From contig JAVYOA010000009.1 of NCBI GenBank assembly GCA_038734945.1, forward strand, positions 310,001-374,000: a DNA stretch of 64,000 nt, written 5' to 3'. Numbering within the stretch: position 1 is the stretch's first letter; each line of letters opens with the position of its first letter. The stretch comes from Fervidicoccaceae archaeon (GTDB lineage: Archaea > Thermoproteota > Thermoprotei_A > Sulfolobales > Fervidicoccaceae). Below the pieces are notes generated by a model that was given only the letters and a program-made list of their open reading frames with translations, made no database searches and was not told the DNA's origin. Of the stretch, positions 1-9,604 are shown piece by piece. Made by a program: the position numbers and the translations under genes.

Positions 1-1871
1 GCGGAGGGATCCCCCTTCTTGCAATAATACTTCTAGCATCAATCGTTCAGCTCCTATCTCTTGAGACATTGAAAAGAGGACTGAAAAGTCTGATTGTTGG
101 AACCCCAATTATGGACTCTCTCATCGCTTTATCTTCCACAATTTCCTTCGTTTTTGGATTGTTTTTTTCAATATTGGAGCCATCACCATCTATAAGTCCA
201 GTCCACCCCACCTCATTCTTCGAGGCATCATCGGGAGTCCTCGGCTTTGTCGGTCTAGGAAAATATCTTGAGGGCAGACTCAGATATAGGGCAGCAAGTT
301 ATCTTAGAGAAATTGAGAGAACGATGGAGGGAAAAGCCAGGGTTTTAAGAGATGGAAGCTTGGTTGAAGTCGAAGCGAAGGAGCTTAAACCAAATGACAT
401 AATTGAGGTCAAGAATGGTGAGAAAATTCCTGCTGATGGAATAGTGATAGAGGGAAAGGGCTATGTGAATGAATCAGCCTTCACAGGGGAGAGCTTGCCA
501 GTCTTCAAGACAAGTGAAAGGAGGGATAGTGTATTAGCGGGGACAATGCTGGTGTCTGGTTATATGAAGATTAGAGCAACGAGAGTTGGAAAAGATACCT
601 CCATTTCTCATATAGCGGCAAGTGCGAGGGAGGCACAGCTATACAAGCCCCGCTTTCAGATGATGGCAGATAGAATAGTTGGACGAATGACTTGGGCTGT
701 TATCATAATTGCTCTATCTTCCTTCTTAGCATGGTTCACCTATACACACAATATATCTCTTTCCCTAATTTTTACAGCATCTGTCTTGGCCGTTACTTGT
801 CCTTGCCCCCTTGGTATAGCAATTCCAATGGTTGTTTCCCTTGGTATTTCTAACCTTGCCAGAAAGGGGGTTATCGTAAGAAGGGGAGATGTATTCGAAA
901 GGGCAAAAAATGCCACAATGGTAATCTTTGATAAGACAGGAACGCTTACAAAAGGCAAGCCGAAGGTAGCTAAATTTATTTCTTTGAGCAATCAAAACAA
1001 TATTGATTTTTTATCATATGTTTGCTCCATTGAGAAGAAAAGTGAGCATATTCTGGGAGAGGCAATACTGGAGTTTTGCGCGGCTAAAGGTATAGAAAAA
1101 GCCGACGAACCCTCAGATTTTGAGAACTTTCCTGGTCTCGGAATTGTTTCCAGATTCAACGAGGAAATTTTCGCTGTAGGTAGCATCGAATTGATGAAAA
1201 AGATGGGAGCTCAAATTGAAGAAAGTGTTTATGATGAGGTGAGCAGAATAGGAAGAAATGGTGGTACCCCTATACTTGTATATCACAATGGCAGAGTTTG
1301 GGGGATATTCGAAATACATGATGAGCTTAGAGAGGAGGCAAAGGAGATTGTGGATTTCTTCAAGAAAAGGGGATTGAAGGTTGGAATTGCTAGTGGAGAT
1401 GTGGAAGAGAGCGTGAAGAATATAACTGAAAAAGTCGGTGCTGATTTTTTCAGAGCATCCCTAAGGCCTGAGGATAAGGCAGATCTCATTAGGGAGATGG
1501 AGAGTAAAGGGGAGAAAGCGGTCTTTGTTGGCGATGGAGTCAATGATGCAGTGGCTCTGGGGGCATCATTTCTCGGCATTTCCACAAGCAAGGCAGCAGA
1601 TATTGCGAAAGAAGCAGGAGACGTGGTTCTCGCTTCTGATGGCCTCAATGGACTGAAGGAACTATTCATTGTGAGCAACAAAGTTCTGAAGGGAGCCAAG
1701 GAAAATTTGATTTGGGCTTTTCTCTACAATGGAGTGCTAATTCCAGTTGCATCAGGCCTTCTCTATCCTTTCTTCGGCATCATTCTTATGCCCCACTTTG
1801 CTGCTCTTAGCATGGTTCTCAGCGATATAACCGTAATACTTAATTCATTTAGGGTTCTCACTGTGGGTTAA
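1..1871 (+). CDS. copA: Copper-type P1B heavy-metal ATPase, 5' end outside the window
   Basis: Membrane pump that couples ATP hydrolysis to export of a soft metal, most likely Cu(I). The reading frame is open to the left edge (in-frame codons from base 3), so the N-terminus, any metal-binding domain and the first helices lie outside. Seen in order: actuator TGES (about base 490), CPC in transmembrane helix 6 (about 798), phosphorylation motif DKTGTLTKG (about 930), GDGVND hinge (about 1533), then YN in helix 7 and MxxS plus NS in helix 8, the set that defines Cu(I)-type pumps. The usual HP dipeptide of P1B ATPases reads HI here (SEHILGEAI, about 1041), and CPC is followed by PLG rather than ALG. 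The gene converges with the operon on its right with 47 bases between. Class assignment is firm; Cu(I) specificity is inferred from the helix motifs. Confidence 0.93.
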   Translation, partial: GGIPLLAIILLASIVQLLSLETLKRGLKSLIVGTPIMDSLIALSSTISFVFGLFFSILEPSPSISPVHPTSFFEASSGVLGFVGLGKYLEGRLRYRAASYLREIERTMEGKARVLRDGSLVEVEAKELKPNDIIEVKNGEKIPADGIVIEGKGYVNESAFTGESLPVFKTSERRDSVLAGTMLVSGYMKIRATRVGKDTSISHIAASAREAQLYKPRFQMMADRIVGRMTWAVIIIALSSFLAWFTYTHNISLSLIFTASVLAVTCPCPLGIAIPMVVSLGISNLARKGVIVRRGDVFERAKNATMVIFDKTGTLTKGKPKVAKFISLSNQNNIDFLSYVCSIEKKSEHILGEAILEFCAAKGIEKADEPSDFENFPGLGIVSRFNEEIFAVGSIELMKKMGAQIEESVYDEVSRIGRNGGTPILVYHNGRVWGIFEIHDELREEAKEIVDFFKKRGLKVGIASGDVEESVKNITEKVGADFFRASLRPEDKADLIREMESKGEKAVFVGDGVNDAVALGASFLGISTSKAADIAKEAGDVVLASDGLNGLKELFIVSNKVLKGAKENLIWAFLYNGVLIPVASGLLYPFFGIILMPHFAALSMVLSDITVILNSFRVLTVG

Positions 1872-1918
1872 CCTTGTAGGTTTTTCAACGCTCTTGAATA
1901 ATTAGGAGTCGCAAGCCT

Positions 1919-2437
1919 CTAGAGGGATATACTTCTGTACCTTCTTATTGATGCTATGAAGCACATTGAAATCGTGAATATATTGAGACCTATAACTATG
2001 GGCGTTAATCTTATCCCCCATGGTGTATAATTTAAGATTAAGCCAATTAATGGTACAATTGCAAGACTTAGCCCAATAGAAAGGGCTAGCTCCTCAAGTG
2101 GTGAGAGCTCATCGGGTTTGTAGAGTGCTTGAATTAATGTGTAGCCTGGCAGGAATAAAACAGTAATTGAACCAAGCAAATATCGCAGAGGTAATAAAAG
2201 AGGAAAATCTTGTGTTATATAAATGAGTCCAATTGTGAGAAAATTAATTATCAAAACAGCATATATCCAAAGAGAATAATCCAACCTAAGTAGATATTGG
2301 GGAAAAGATTTTGGGGGATTTGGATCCTCTATAACTAAATCTCCACTAATATTCTTTTTATACAAATCCAAGATTTCATTCAATTTTCTCCATATTTTTT
2401 TCTCTTTAACCATATCTTCCAGAGTATTACTCGTCAT
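1919..2437 (-). CDS. DUF1616 N-terminal membrane half as a separate protein
   Basis: Integral membrane protein whose core is the N-terminal half of the DUF1616 family: LPGYTLIQALYKPDELSPLE, then a helix and LNYTPWGIRLTPIV, preceded by a cytoplasmic segment of about 65 residues. It has roughly five hydrophobic segments and ends in a short basic tail. In the usual family member this half is followed in the same chain by a helix and an outer domain; here that second half is encoded by the gene immediately upstream. I chose the ATG at 2437 because GGTGAT lies just before it; an in-frame ATG at 2452 overlaps the upstream stop and is possible. Last gene of the operon. Function of DUF1616 is unknown; the family is found in archaeal envelope clusters. 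Confidence 0.8.
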   Translation of the reverse strand: MTSNTLEDMVKEKKIWRKLNEILDLYKKNISGDLVIEDPNPPKSFPQYLLRLDYSLWIYAVLIINFLTIGLIYITQDFPLLLPLRYLLGSITVLFLPGYTLIQALYKPDELSPLEELALSIGLSLAIVPLIGLILNYTPWGIRLTPIVIGLNIFTISMCFIASIRRYRSISL

Positions 2438-2445
2438 AGCATTGA

Positions 2446-2931
2446 TCACCATGCCCCTATGCTTGTAACATTTAATCTGAGAAAGACGTATATCCCAGTA
2501 TAATTCCATTCATTCAAAGTGCTATTGAATATATATAGCTCAAAAACCAGTGTCTGATTAATCCATGGTTCATTGAAAACAACTTCCACCGGAATCGTGG
2601 CGTTGCATTCGTTGCAGAGAACGATATATTTAGTTAAAACTGGAGGAACATCAAGAGAAGTTCCATTGATTGGTATTTGACCATTTCCTATTTTACCTTG
2701 AATCATAAACAAGGCTGTATATCCCATGTAGTTTGCTAAATATAGATTCAATTTAACTTTCTCTCCAACAAAAACTTCTCTAGGATAATCTCCAATCTTA
2801 GCATCTTCTCCTAATAGGCCAAGAGATGCAAATCTCTCGGAACTTCTGGGTATTATCATTGCTACAGATAGAACTGAACCTACTATTGTCACAGCTAATA
2901 TTACAGCGAAAACCTCTTCATCAAGCCTCAT
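2446..2931 (-). CDS. DUF1616 C-terminal half: one helix plus outer domain
   Basis: Protein of about 160 residues with one N-terminal transmembrane helix and an outer beta-rich domain. Family marks: a helix ending in MIIPRSSERFASLGLL, then GDYPREVFVGEKVKLNLYLAN, which match the C-terminal half of DUF1616 proteins. Several N-x-S/T sites support an outside location. The ATG at 2931 follows GGAGGG and lies 11 bases inside the upstream gene. Gene order is odd: the half that is C-terminal in fused homologues comes first here, and the N-terminal half follows. A simple frameshift cannot explain that order. The two proteins probably form one complex (inference). Confidence 0.8.
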   Translation of the reverse strand: MRLDEEVFAVILAVTIVGSVLSVAMIIPRSSERFASLGLLGEDAKIGDYPREVFVGEKVKLNLYLANYMGYTALFMIQGKIGNGQIPINGTSLDVPPVLTKYIVLCNECNATIPVEVVFNEPWINQTLVFELYIFNSTLNEWNYTGIYVFLRLNVTSIGAW

Positions 2932-5290
2932 ACAGTCTTCCCTCCAAATATGTTTTTTCAATATAGGCTGGCCTATATCCATGCTCAACCAAGCTTTGGG
3001 CTATGATGTTATACTTCAAACTTAAAGAGTTCGAATTAATGATAAAGAATTGAGAACCCCTCGAAACTCCCTGGTTTTCCAGTTCTTTGACTAATGCATC
3101 TGCCTGCATCCTGTAATATTCAATAAGGTCCTTGAAGACTTTTGTATTTACTTCTGAGCTTATACTTATGCTTTTTTTAGGCCAACTCTCATAATCGAAT
3201 AGTGCCTCCACTTTTTCCGCTTTGATAATGGATTCTAAAGCTGCTAGAACTTCAATGCTTCGACCCTTCACCAAATAAAATCCTGTTCTGGGTACTTTAA
3301 GAAATAATACCTTTGATGATTTATCGCTTAGAATAGCACTATATGTTGCCTCTATAATCATATCTAACTCAACTTGGTTTGGAGCAGTCCAGTCTGCTAT
3401 AACAACAGTAGCATGATTCAGCTCGGAGATGGGGGTCGAAGCATACTCTTTGATAATTAGTTCTCCCATACTGGCACTTTTTTTCCAGTGTATATTCCTC
3501 GGAGAGTCTCCAGGGATATATTCTCTTACTCCAGCGTAATCCCCACGAAATGATTTACCTACTAATTTCTCATAAACATCGAAAACACTATGAGGAAAGC
3601 TCCAATTAAAGGTCCATGAACCACCTTTCCTGCTAATATTCAGCTCTCTAAATGAAGTAAAAAGTATGTAAGGAGCTCCAATTTCATTGATGTATTTCTC
3701 TAGAATGGCTCTAGCTTTTTTTCCAATTAAGCTTCTCTTAGGAATGATCCTAATTGTTGCATTTACAGGTCTAAATACCAATGTTGCTAGTCCCCTTTTA
3801 CCCCTAAGCTTTATGCCGACAACATATCTCTGCAACCCTGCATGTTCAGGTCTAAACGCCAAATCAACTTTAGCAGAATCGAGGATATCTAAGCTTCTAA
3901 CAAGCTTATTATTCAAGTACAAATATGCTTTTGCTTCTCCTCGCCCCCGTATGTTCATTTCGATTTTACCGGTATCCCCAAGATATATACTGAATGGCGC
4001 ATTAACCAATTCAACATTGAATACTGATAATTCAACATATTCAATAAAGACCGAAACAATTAACATAAATATAATAGCTATACCTGGTATGACAGTTACT
4101 GGTTCGAGAATATATATAGGAAAATAAATTAGAACTGCTCCCATTATATCGACAAATGGATTCTCTATATTGCTAATATTTGATAAATATTCCAGGAATA
4201 TAAGTATAGCTAGGAAAAAAATTATGACACCTATTAGAAAATTCAAATTAGAATTCAAATACAAATATAGAATGTTGAAGGATAATCCCAAAATAAATCT
4301 ATAGAAATTCCTAGCAAGAAAATACAGGGGAAGAAAAACTAAAAAAAGCGCAAAGTAGTAATTGCCAATTGTAAAGATACTATATAAGATTAATAAGGCA
4401 AATACAAGCTCAACTGCTGCTAGTAGTTTCCTATTTTCACTTTTTTCTCTAACTGATTTGCCTAGAACCAAAGCGCCTATTGTTGACAAGAAGGTCATCA
4501 TTAAAGCAACATAGGGGGTTATTCTTCCAGTTAGCTCTAGTACCTTTAAATACTCCAATAGATTTCCTGACAAAAAAGATTGATCTATAAAAACTTTTTT
4601 GCCCTTCAGCAGATTGTCTAAAAAGTTATTATTATAATTAATTATTGAATTCACAATTAGTCCATTTGCAGCAATGACATATAATTCCCCCTTCCCAATG
4701 CTATATCTTGCACCGATGATAAATGACCCGATGGGCTCATTCAAATCCCAGTAACCATTTCCATTGAGATCAACATATGAATAATTGCTGGTAGCTATGA
4801 TAGGCTCTCCTTGCTTTACATTGAATAGAAACGGTTCATAGATCGATACATTTGAATTATATATACTGCTTAAAGCAACCACTAATTTAGGGGTTCCTTT
4901 ATTTAAAACTGGATCGTAAACATGATAGTCAGAGACATAGTCTTTAATACCTAAACCGTTCAGAATACTATTGATAAACTGACCATTACCAGTGATTGCT
5001 ACCTCTCCACCATTCTCTATGAATATCTTCAATTTCTCTAGATCTACAGTTTTTGATTGATTTATTCCATTAACCAGCAAAATTGTATTATTTGAATTGA
5101 TTTTTGCCAGCTCATTGTAATCTAGCATTACAAGAGGTTTGTATTCCGCATAAAATCTAGATAGACCAAGATTCCCGTTATTTAATATGCTGTAATCGAT
5201 GTTGGAAGGCATAGTTAGCAATAATACAAGAAAGATAAGTACACCAATCAGTAGTGAAATTGTCAGAATGATACGCTTATTCTCAATCAA
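2921..5290 (-). CDS. DUF4350-like / DUF58 fusion membrane protein
   Basis: Large membrane protein (789 residues). N-terminal helix, then an outer domain opening with SILNNGNLGLSRFY, typical of DUF4350; a block of six or more helices near residues 260-410; a beta-rich segment; then a DUF58 domain from about residue 575 with REYIPGDSPRNIHWKKSA. DUF58 proteins have a von Willebrand-like fold and work with MoxR AAA ATPases; a MoxR gene lies in this operon. TTG start at 5290 overlaps the upstream stop; GAGAGGG touches the TTG directly, so the ribosome site is poorly spaced. The fusion of DUF4350 and DUF58 in one chain puts an outer sensor-like domain and the cytoplasmic MoxR partner in one protein. 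Role in envelope assembly is inferred from the family. Confidence 0.8.
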   Translation of the reverse strand: MIENKRIILTISLLIGVLIFLVLLLTMPSNIDYSILNNGNLGLSRFYAEYKPLVMLDYNELAKINSNNTILLVNGINQSKTVDLEKLKIFIENGGEVAITGNGQFINSILNGLGIKDYVSDYHVYDPVLNKGTPKLVVALSSIYNSNVSIYEPFLFNVKQGEPIIATSNYSYVDLNGNGYWDLNEPIGSFIIGARYSIGKGELYVIAANGLIVNSIINYNNNFLDNLLKGKKVFIDQSFLSGNLLEYLKVLELTGRITPYVALMMTFLSTIGALVLGKSVREKSENRKLLAAVELVFALLILYSIFTIGNYYFALFLVFLPLYFLARNFYRFILGLSFNILYLYLNSNLNFLIGVIIFFLAILIFLEYLSNISNIENPFVDIMGAVLIYFPIYILEPVTVIPGIAIIFMLIVSVFIEYVELSVFNVELVNAPFSIYLGDTGKIEMNIRGRGEAKAYLYLNNKLVRSLDILDSAKVDLAFRPEHAGLQRYVVGIKLRGKRGLATLVFRPVNATIRIIPKRSLIGKKARAILEKYINEIGAPYILFTSFRELNISRKGGSWTFNWSFPHSVFDVYEKLVGKSFRGDYAGVREYIPGDSPRNIHWKKSASMGELIIKEYASTPISELNHATVVIADWTAPNQVELDMIIEATYSAILSDKSSKVLFLKVPRTGFYLVKGRSIEVLAALESIIKAEKVEALFDYESWPKKSISISSEVNTKVFKDLIEYYRMQADALVKELENQGVSRGSQFFIINSNSLSLKYNIIAQSLVEHGYRPAYIEKTYLEGRLYEA

Positions 5291-7061
5291 CCCTCTCAGC
5301 CTCTTCAGCTATCTCATTGGCTATTTTGTCGGCCTCTTCATCGGCTGGTTTGTCACCAGAGTACAGATCTCTTTCAACTATGGTAAGAAGCCTCCACATT
5401 GCTTCAGACAAAATACTCTTCGATATAACCCTCCTGTAGTGCTCTCTCAGAGTTTCATAGTAATCAGGCTGTTGTAAGCGGAGTTTATTCAATAAATTGT
5501 AGTAAATGTTTACTAGCCTCGATTTAATACTGTACTTGATTCTATGTTTTGATGGAGCGCTTGCTGCTTTTGATCCTTGATTTGCTTTTGTCTTTTTAGC
5601 GCTTATATCAAAAGGTGGTATTATAAGAAATTCACTTCTAATATAATTGATTAATAGTATTGAGGCTATTATAAATGCTAATAAAAAGGAAACATTAACA
5701 TACATTATTTCTTTATGTAAAATTAATATTTGTGTTCCATATTCATTAACGAAGTAAACATCCATTTTCAAAATACTGGGAAAAAGTGAGAAAAAAGGTA
5801 TACCAATTTCATCTATGCTGTTATTTAGTGTCGAATTCAGGATTTCTTTATTGTTCACATATATTATTAAATCAACATCTTTATTCTCATAATTGACCAC
5901 TGTTACTGGAAGGGAACTTCGCCAACCAAAAACTATTAGAGGAGTCTGGACTTCTATATTCGGACTTTTAACTGCTACTGTGAAAGACTTCTCAATAGAA
6001 TATTGCACTGTAGTAGATGTGCTGCTAATGACAACCTTTAATTGGTTGATTCCAATTTTGAATAAAGTTGAGTTAAATGGGATAATGTATGTGTTAGCTC
6101 CAAGCAGAATACTCGTGTTTAGTACTTCAACATTATTTATTGACATTGTTACGTTGTATGTATTATCTGATTTCAAAGTTATTGATAAGTTATCTCCAAA
6201 GTTTATTGCCGGTTGAACTTCTACTGATACATTCGGATATCCATAGACAACCTCGAAAAGCTTAGTATAGCTCAAATTAAGATTATGAAAACTATACGTG
6301 ACCACTAAGGCCAGTTGGACAAGGTTTTCCACTACCAAGTCTTTCACTTCATTCAAATATGGTACTCTATAGGTAACAATACAACCGGTACTTCCACACG
6401 CGCTCCGATCTAGATCACTTAATTTTTTGAAAGTTGGCCAATGATCCACCTGGACTTTCAATATATTGACACCATCAACGAGAGGTGTTATATTTATGAC
6501 AAGGCTTTCACCTGGTTGAAATACCTTCTTAGGGATATCTACATTTACTAATTCCGGACCCTTTAGCATATTCAGTATGGATTGATATATGTTGGGATAT
6601 ATAGTGTTCACGAGCATGCCAACCAAATAGAGATCTTCGTTCTTCAATCGATTTGCTACATCTCTGGTAATTGAGCATGAAGCTAAGTAATTCACATAGG
6701 TATTAAGCGTAGTGTTAAAAACATCTCTGGTGTTAATTAGGGTTCTCAGCAATGTCAAAGCAGATTCATTGGTGTAGGCACCTTCTCTGAGATTTTCCAA
6801 TAAATTGAAATAATCTAAGAATGCTGTGTAAATTTTACTGTGAGGAGTTGAGATTTCACTTGGTAAGCCCATGTTCAATGCATCTTGAGCTAGCGCAAGT
6901 CCAGAAGAAATGTTATAGTTAACAGCATAATTCAACTCAAGGTTCAATAATTTAAGCAGATAACCGCAGTCAATATTTGTTTGCTCTTGAGATATTGCTA
7001 CATATGGGGATGATACAATAAAAAAGGTTAAAATTAGCAGAGAAGCAGCATTCTTGTTCAT
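5283..7061 (-). CDS. Secreted-domain membrane protein with DUF4129-like tail
   Basis: 592 residues. N-terminal signal sequence ending near VAISQ, a long outer region with repeated beta-rich segments and many N-x-S/T sites (about residues 25-445), one transmembrane helix near 450-475, and a basic cytoplasmic tail ending in a DUF4129-like helical segment (DYYETLREHYRRVISKSI) and an acidic C-terminus. DUF4129 tails accompany MoxR/DUF58 systems in bacteria and archaea. ATG at 7061 shares one base with the upstream stop (TAATG); GAGGTG lies about 11 bases before it. Its end overlaps the DUF58 gene by 8 bases. No enzymatic motif is visible, and there is no transglutaminase domain. Confidence 0.7.
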   Translation of the reverse strand: MNKNAASLLILTFFIVSSPYVAISQEQTNIDCGYLLKLLNLELNYAVNYNISSGLALAQDALNMGLPSEISTPHSKIYTAFLDYFNLLENLREGAYTNESALTLLRTLINTRDVFNTTLNTYVNYLASCSITRDVANRLKNEDLYLVGMLVNTIYPNIYQSILNMLKGPELVNVDIPKKVFQPGESLVINITPLVDGVNILKVQVDHWPTFKKLSDLDRSACGSTGCIVTYRVPYLNEVKDLVVENLVQLALVVTYSFHNLNLSYTKLFEVVYGYPNVSVEVQPAINFGDNLSITLKSDNTYNVTMSINNVEVLNTSILLGANTYIIPFNSTLFKIGINQLKVVISSTSTTVQYSIEKSFTVAVKSPNIEVQTPLIVFGWRSSLPVTVVNYENKDVDLIIYVNNKEILNSTLNNSIDEIGIPFFSLFPSILKMDVYFVNEYGTQILILHKEIMYVNVSFLLAFIIASILLINYIRSEFLIIPPFDISAKKTKANQGSKAASAPSKHRIKYSIKSRLVNIYYNLLNKLRLQQPDYYETLREHYRRVISKSILSEAMWRLLTIVERDLYSGDKPADEEADKIANEIAEEAERVD

Positions 7062-7312
7062 TACTTTGAGAGCACCTCAAGGACTCTATAACTAATCATT
7101 ATAGCGAATATTAACAGGAGAACTATTTGGAGAATCCTTCCTGGCAATCCAGGATTTCTAAACGGTTTAACAATAGCATAAGTTATATAAAATATCAGAA
7201 TATTTACCGAGACATAAGCATCTACTCGAGTTTCATTCAGTAAAAAGAGAGAAGCGTTCAAAATGGAGGTCAATATAACGTAGGTCATCAAAAAAACATC
7301 AACTCGTCTCAT
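7061..7312 (-). CDS. Small three-helix membrane protein, unknown
   Basis: About 83 residues with three predicted transmembrane helices and a short loop containing PFRNPGLPGR. No family recognised. I chose the ATG at 7312 because GAGGTC lies about ten bases before it; the next in-frame ATG, at 7336, has no ribosome site. It overlaps the end of the upstream gene by 14 bases and its stop shares one base with the next start, so it is translated within the chain of overlapping genes of this operon. It may be a structural subunit of the same membrane complex (inference from context only). Confidence 0.65.
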   Translation of the reverse strand: MRRVDVFLMTYVILTSILNASLFLLNETRVDAYVSVNILIFYITYAIVKPFRNPGLPGRILQIVLLLIFAIMISYRVLEVLSK

Positions 7313-7997
7313 CACGTTCCAAGACCTCAAACTCATATGTTGCTTGGTCTATATTGATTGATTTGTTCTTCAACAATAAATTTTTGTCAGTTAGTCTGTT
7401 TAAAATTATCATCATCAAAAATGTTACGGGATCCAAGGGATATTTGTAAAAATCTAAAATTCTCTTATCTATCTCTACAAGAGATATTTTGATTGTTTTA
7501 TTAGAATATTCAACTCTCACTCTTTTAGATACTGGGAACTCCTCAGTAAGTAATTCGCCAAGTTCTGCTTCAATAGCATGCCCACTATCTTCATTAAGTT
7601 TCTCTATATCGTTCATCAAATCATCGACAGGTATAGCTAGATATGGGAGGTTTTTGTTAAATCCTAAACCTGCTTCAAGATGATTGAAATCTTTGCTATT
7701 AGTGAGAACCAAGAAGATTTTATCATCTTTTTTAACCAGTGCCGGCATTGCTTCAAGAAGTTCAAATTCCTCTATAGTGAGAGTAGCATATCTTGTTAGG
7801 ATATTAGAATAGTTTAGGAGAACATTAGATAATCCTTCTTTGGTTGAGAAACTTATTGCTATTATTACTAAACCTAAAATCACATTTGAAGCAAATAAGC
7901 CTACCAAGCTAGAACTATTAATCAGCAGTCCATATAGTGCGAGTAAAGCTGAAATTAAGGTAATATTTAAACCAAGGACAAAGTATTTCAGATCCAT
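7299..7997 (-). CDS. Membrane-anchored protein of unknown function
   Basis: 232 residues: two N-terminal transmembrane helices (about residues 5-25 and 30-50) and a soluble C-terminal domain of about 175 residues that should lie in the cytoplasm. I recognise no family or catalytic motif. The soluble part begins after SFSTKEGLSNVLLNY and ends in an acidic tail. ATG at 7997 overlaps the end of the upstream gene by 10 bases. Position between the MoxR gene and the DUF4129 gene suggests a subunit of the same assembly. Confidence 0.65.
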   Translation of the reverse strand: MDLKYFVLGLNITLISALLALYGLLINSSSLVGLFASNVILGLVIIAISFSTKEGLSNVLLNYSNILTRYATLTIEEFELLEAMPALVKKDDKIFLVLTNSKDFNHLEAGLGFNKNLPYLAIPVDDLMNDIEKLNEDSGHAIEAELGELLTEEFPVSKRVRVEYSNKTIKISLVEIDKRILDFYKYPLDPVTFLMMIILNRLTDKNLLLKNKSINIDQATYEFEVLERDETS

Positions 7998-8641
7998 GGT
8001 TTTAACCCATAGACCATTGGCTTGAACATTATATCTAAACCTGTAATTAGATGCCCTTTATAAATTGACACATTTTTCAGGATGAATAGTAATATGTTGT
8101 ACAGACACGCTAAAATTCCTACAAAATACATTGGCGAAGTGTATAGAGCGGTTGCAGACAACGTTCTAGCTAGTATTGTTTCCTTTCTATCTCCCTCTTC
8201 TATTAATTGAGATGAGGATAAATCCAAAATACCAAGCAAACTATATTTGAGAGGATATTCTATTCCGACAACGAATCCAATATATACACCAATTATTGTT
8301 GCTAATGGTATATATAATGACAAGTAGTTTATTTTCTTTTTAATTAAGCCCCCAATAAATAAAGCTAGCAATGAGGCCGAAATGAAAATATCTACAAGGT
8401 TAACTAAGTTGAATATATTAAGTATCAAAAAAACAATATTCAGAGTTAAATTAAATCCAAGGACTAAGTTTAACCCAGCCAGGATTTTCGTTCTGAGTAC
8501 AGTAACTAAATTAAATAATATCAAAGCATATGACAAATATACCAAAAGGAATGTAGAAGGATGCAAAATTAATCTGTATAAAGAGTTAATAACTAAAATC
8601 ATAACTATCAGAACAATGCTTAATAGAAATTTCTTCTCCAA
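7988..8641 (-). CDS. Polytopic membrane protein, unknown
   Basis: About 217 residues, almost entirely hydrophobic with six or seven predicted helices and a charged loop (EEGDRKETILAR) that precedes the last two. No family recognised. TTG at 8641 is preferred because GAGGTG, which contains the stop of the MoxR gene, lies six bases before it; a GTG at 8650 within that motif is the alternative. Part of the same overlapping operon. Confidence 0.65.
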   Translation of the reverse strand: MEKKFLLSIVLIVMILVINSLYRLILHPSTFLLVYLSYALILFNLVTVLRTKILAGLNLVLGFNLTLNIVFLILNIFNLVNLVDIFISASLLALFIGGLIKKKINYLSLYIPLATIIGVYIGFVVGIEYPLKYSLLGILDLSSSQLIEEGDRKETILARTLSATALYTSPMYFVGILACLYNILLFILKNVSIYKGHLITGLDIMFKPMVYGLKPWI

Positions 8642-8646
8642 CGTAT

Positions 8647-9597
8647 TCACCTCGGAACAGCTACTTTGCGAAGCGCCTCTTCAACCAGGGAATTACCAGT
8701 ATAACCCTCAGACTCGTACTCAGCTTTGATTTTGACTCTATGAGCAATGACTGGAACGGCAACCTTCTTTATATCGTCTGGTATAACATAGTTTCTATTG
8801 TCCATCAATGCTATTACTCTGCTGAGTCTCAACAAATCAACTGTAGCTCTATGAGATGGACCATATTCAACCCTTTCATCACTCCTTAAATTCGAAACTA
8901 TCGCAACACTGTATTCCTTAATATTTTTCTCAACATACACTAACCTGTGTATTGAGTTAACAACATCAACAACTTCAACTAGTGTAGTAACTGTGTCAAC
9001 GGGTAGATTCATAATTATGTCAGCTTTATCAATTATTTCCAATTCTTCATCGAACTTGTTATATGTGCTCAGTACATTAGCGGAGAACCTATCCACAAGC
9101 GTCTCCATAACCTGAAAGGCTCCCCTAGCCATAGGAAATGGAATAGAGGTAGCTATCACGAGAAAAGGCTTCTGGAGCTGATATGTTTCGCCATCAACTG
9201 TGACCTGCTTTTCCTGCATTGCTTCGAGCAAGGCTGACTGGGATCTAGTAGATATTCGATTTAGCTCATCAATAAATAATATATTTGAAAAAACTGGTCC
9301 TGGGATATACACTTTTGTACCATCTAACCTGTAAACATGAAATCCTATTATATCACTTGGCAACACATCTGGGTGTCCTTGTATACGTTTATATTTACCT
9401 CCAATGACCTTCGCAAGAAGTTTTGCTAACAGGGTTTTGCCTGTGCCAGGATAGCCCTCAATCAATAAATGTCCTCCAGAAAACAGTGTTGCCACAGCTA
9501 ATTCCACTAGCTCTTTTTTCCCGACATAGGCCTTTGATATTTCTTTGAGTATGTTATTTACAATCTCTCTCGCTTGTTCGAAATTCATATCGTTCAT
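8647..9597 (-). CDS. moxR: MoxR-family AAA+ ATPase
   Basis: Cytoplasmic AAA+ ATPase (316 residues). Walker A GYPGTGKT near residue 48, Walker B LLFIDELNR near 106, followed by SQSALLEAMQEKQV and sensor motif IATSIPFP, all characteristic of MoxR. MoxR proteins act as chaperone-like ATPases with VWA or DUF58 partners, and the DUF58 protein is four genes further on. ATG at 9597 follows GGTGA with seven bases between. Length is normal for the family. The target of the chaperone is unknown; the neighbours point to a membrane or surface complex. Confidence 0.93.
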   Translation of the reverse strand: MNDMNFEQAREIVNNILKEISKAYVGKKELVELAVATLFSGGHLLIEGYPGTGKTLLAKLLAKVIGGKYKRIQGHPDVLPSDIIGFHVYRLDGTKVYIPGPVFSNILFIDELNRISTRSQSALLEAMQEKQVTVDGETYQLQKPFLVIATSIPFPMARGAFQVMETLVDRFSANVLSTYNKFDEELEIIDKADIIMNLPVDTVTTLVEVVDVVNSIHRLVYVEKNIKEYSVAIVSNLRSDERVEYGPSHRATVDLLRLSRVIALMDNRNYVIPDDIKKVAVPVIAHRVKIKAEYESEGYTGNSLVEEALRKVAVPR

Positions 9598-9604
9598 TCA
9601 TTTA

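Noticed and set aside
1872-1918. Second copy of the tRNA-Arg 3' end as the far border of an island
   Set aside because: No match to the T-arm and acceptor sequence of the tRNA in this gap or elsewhere near the left edge of the low-GC block.
2437-2446. Frameshift as the cause of the two DUF1616 pieces
   Set aside because: The half that should be C-terminal comes first, so no single shift would join them in family order, and each has its own ribosome site.
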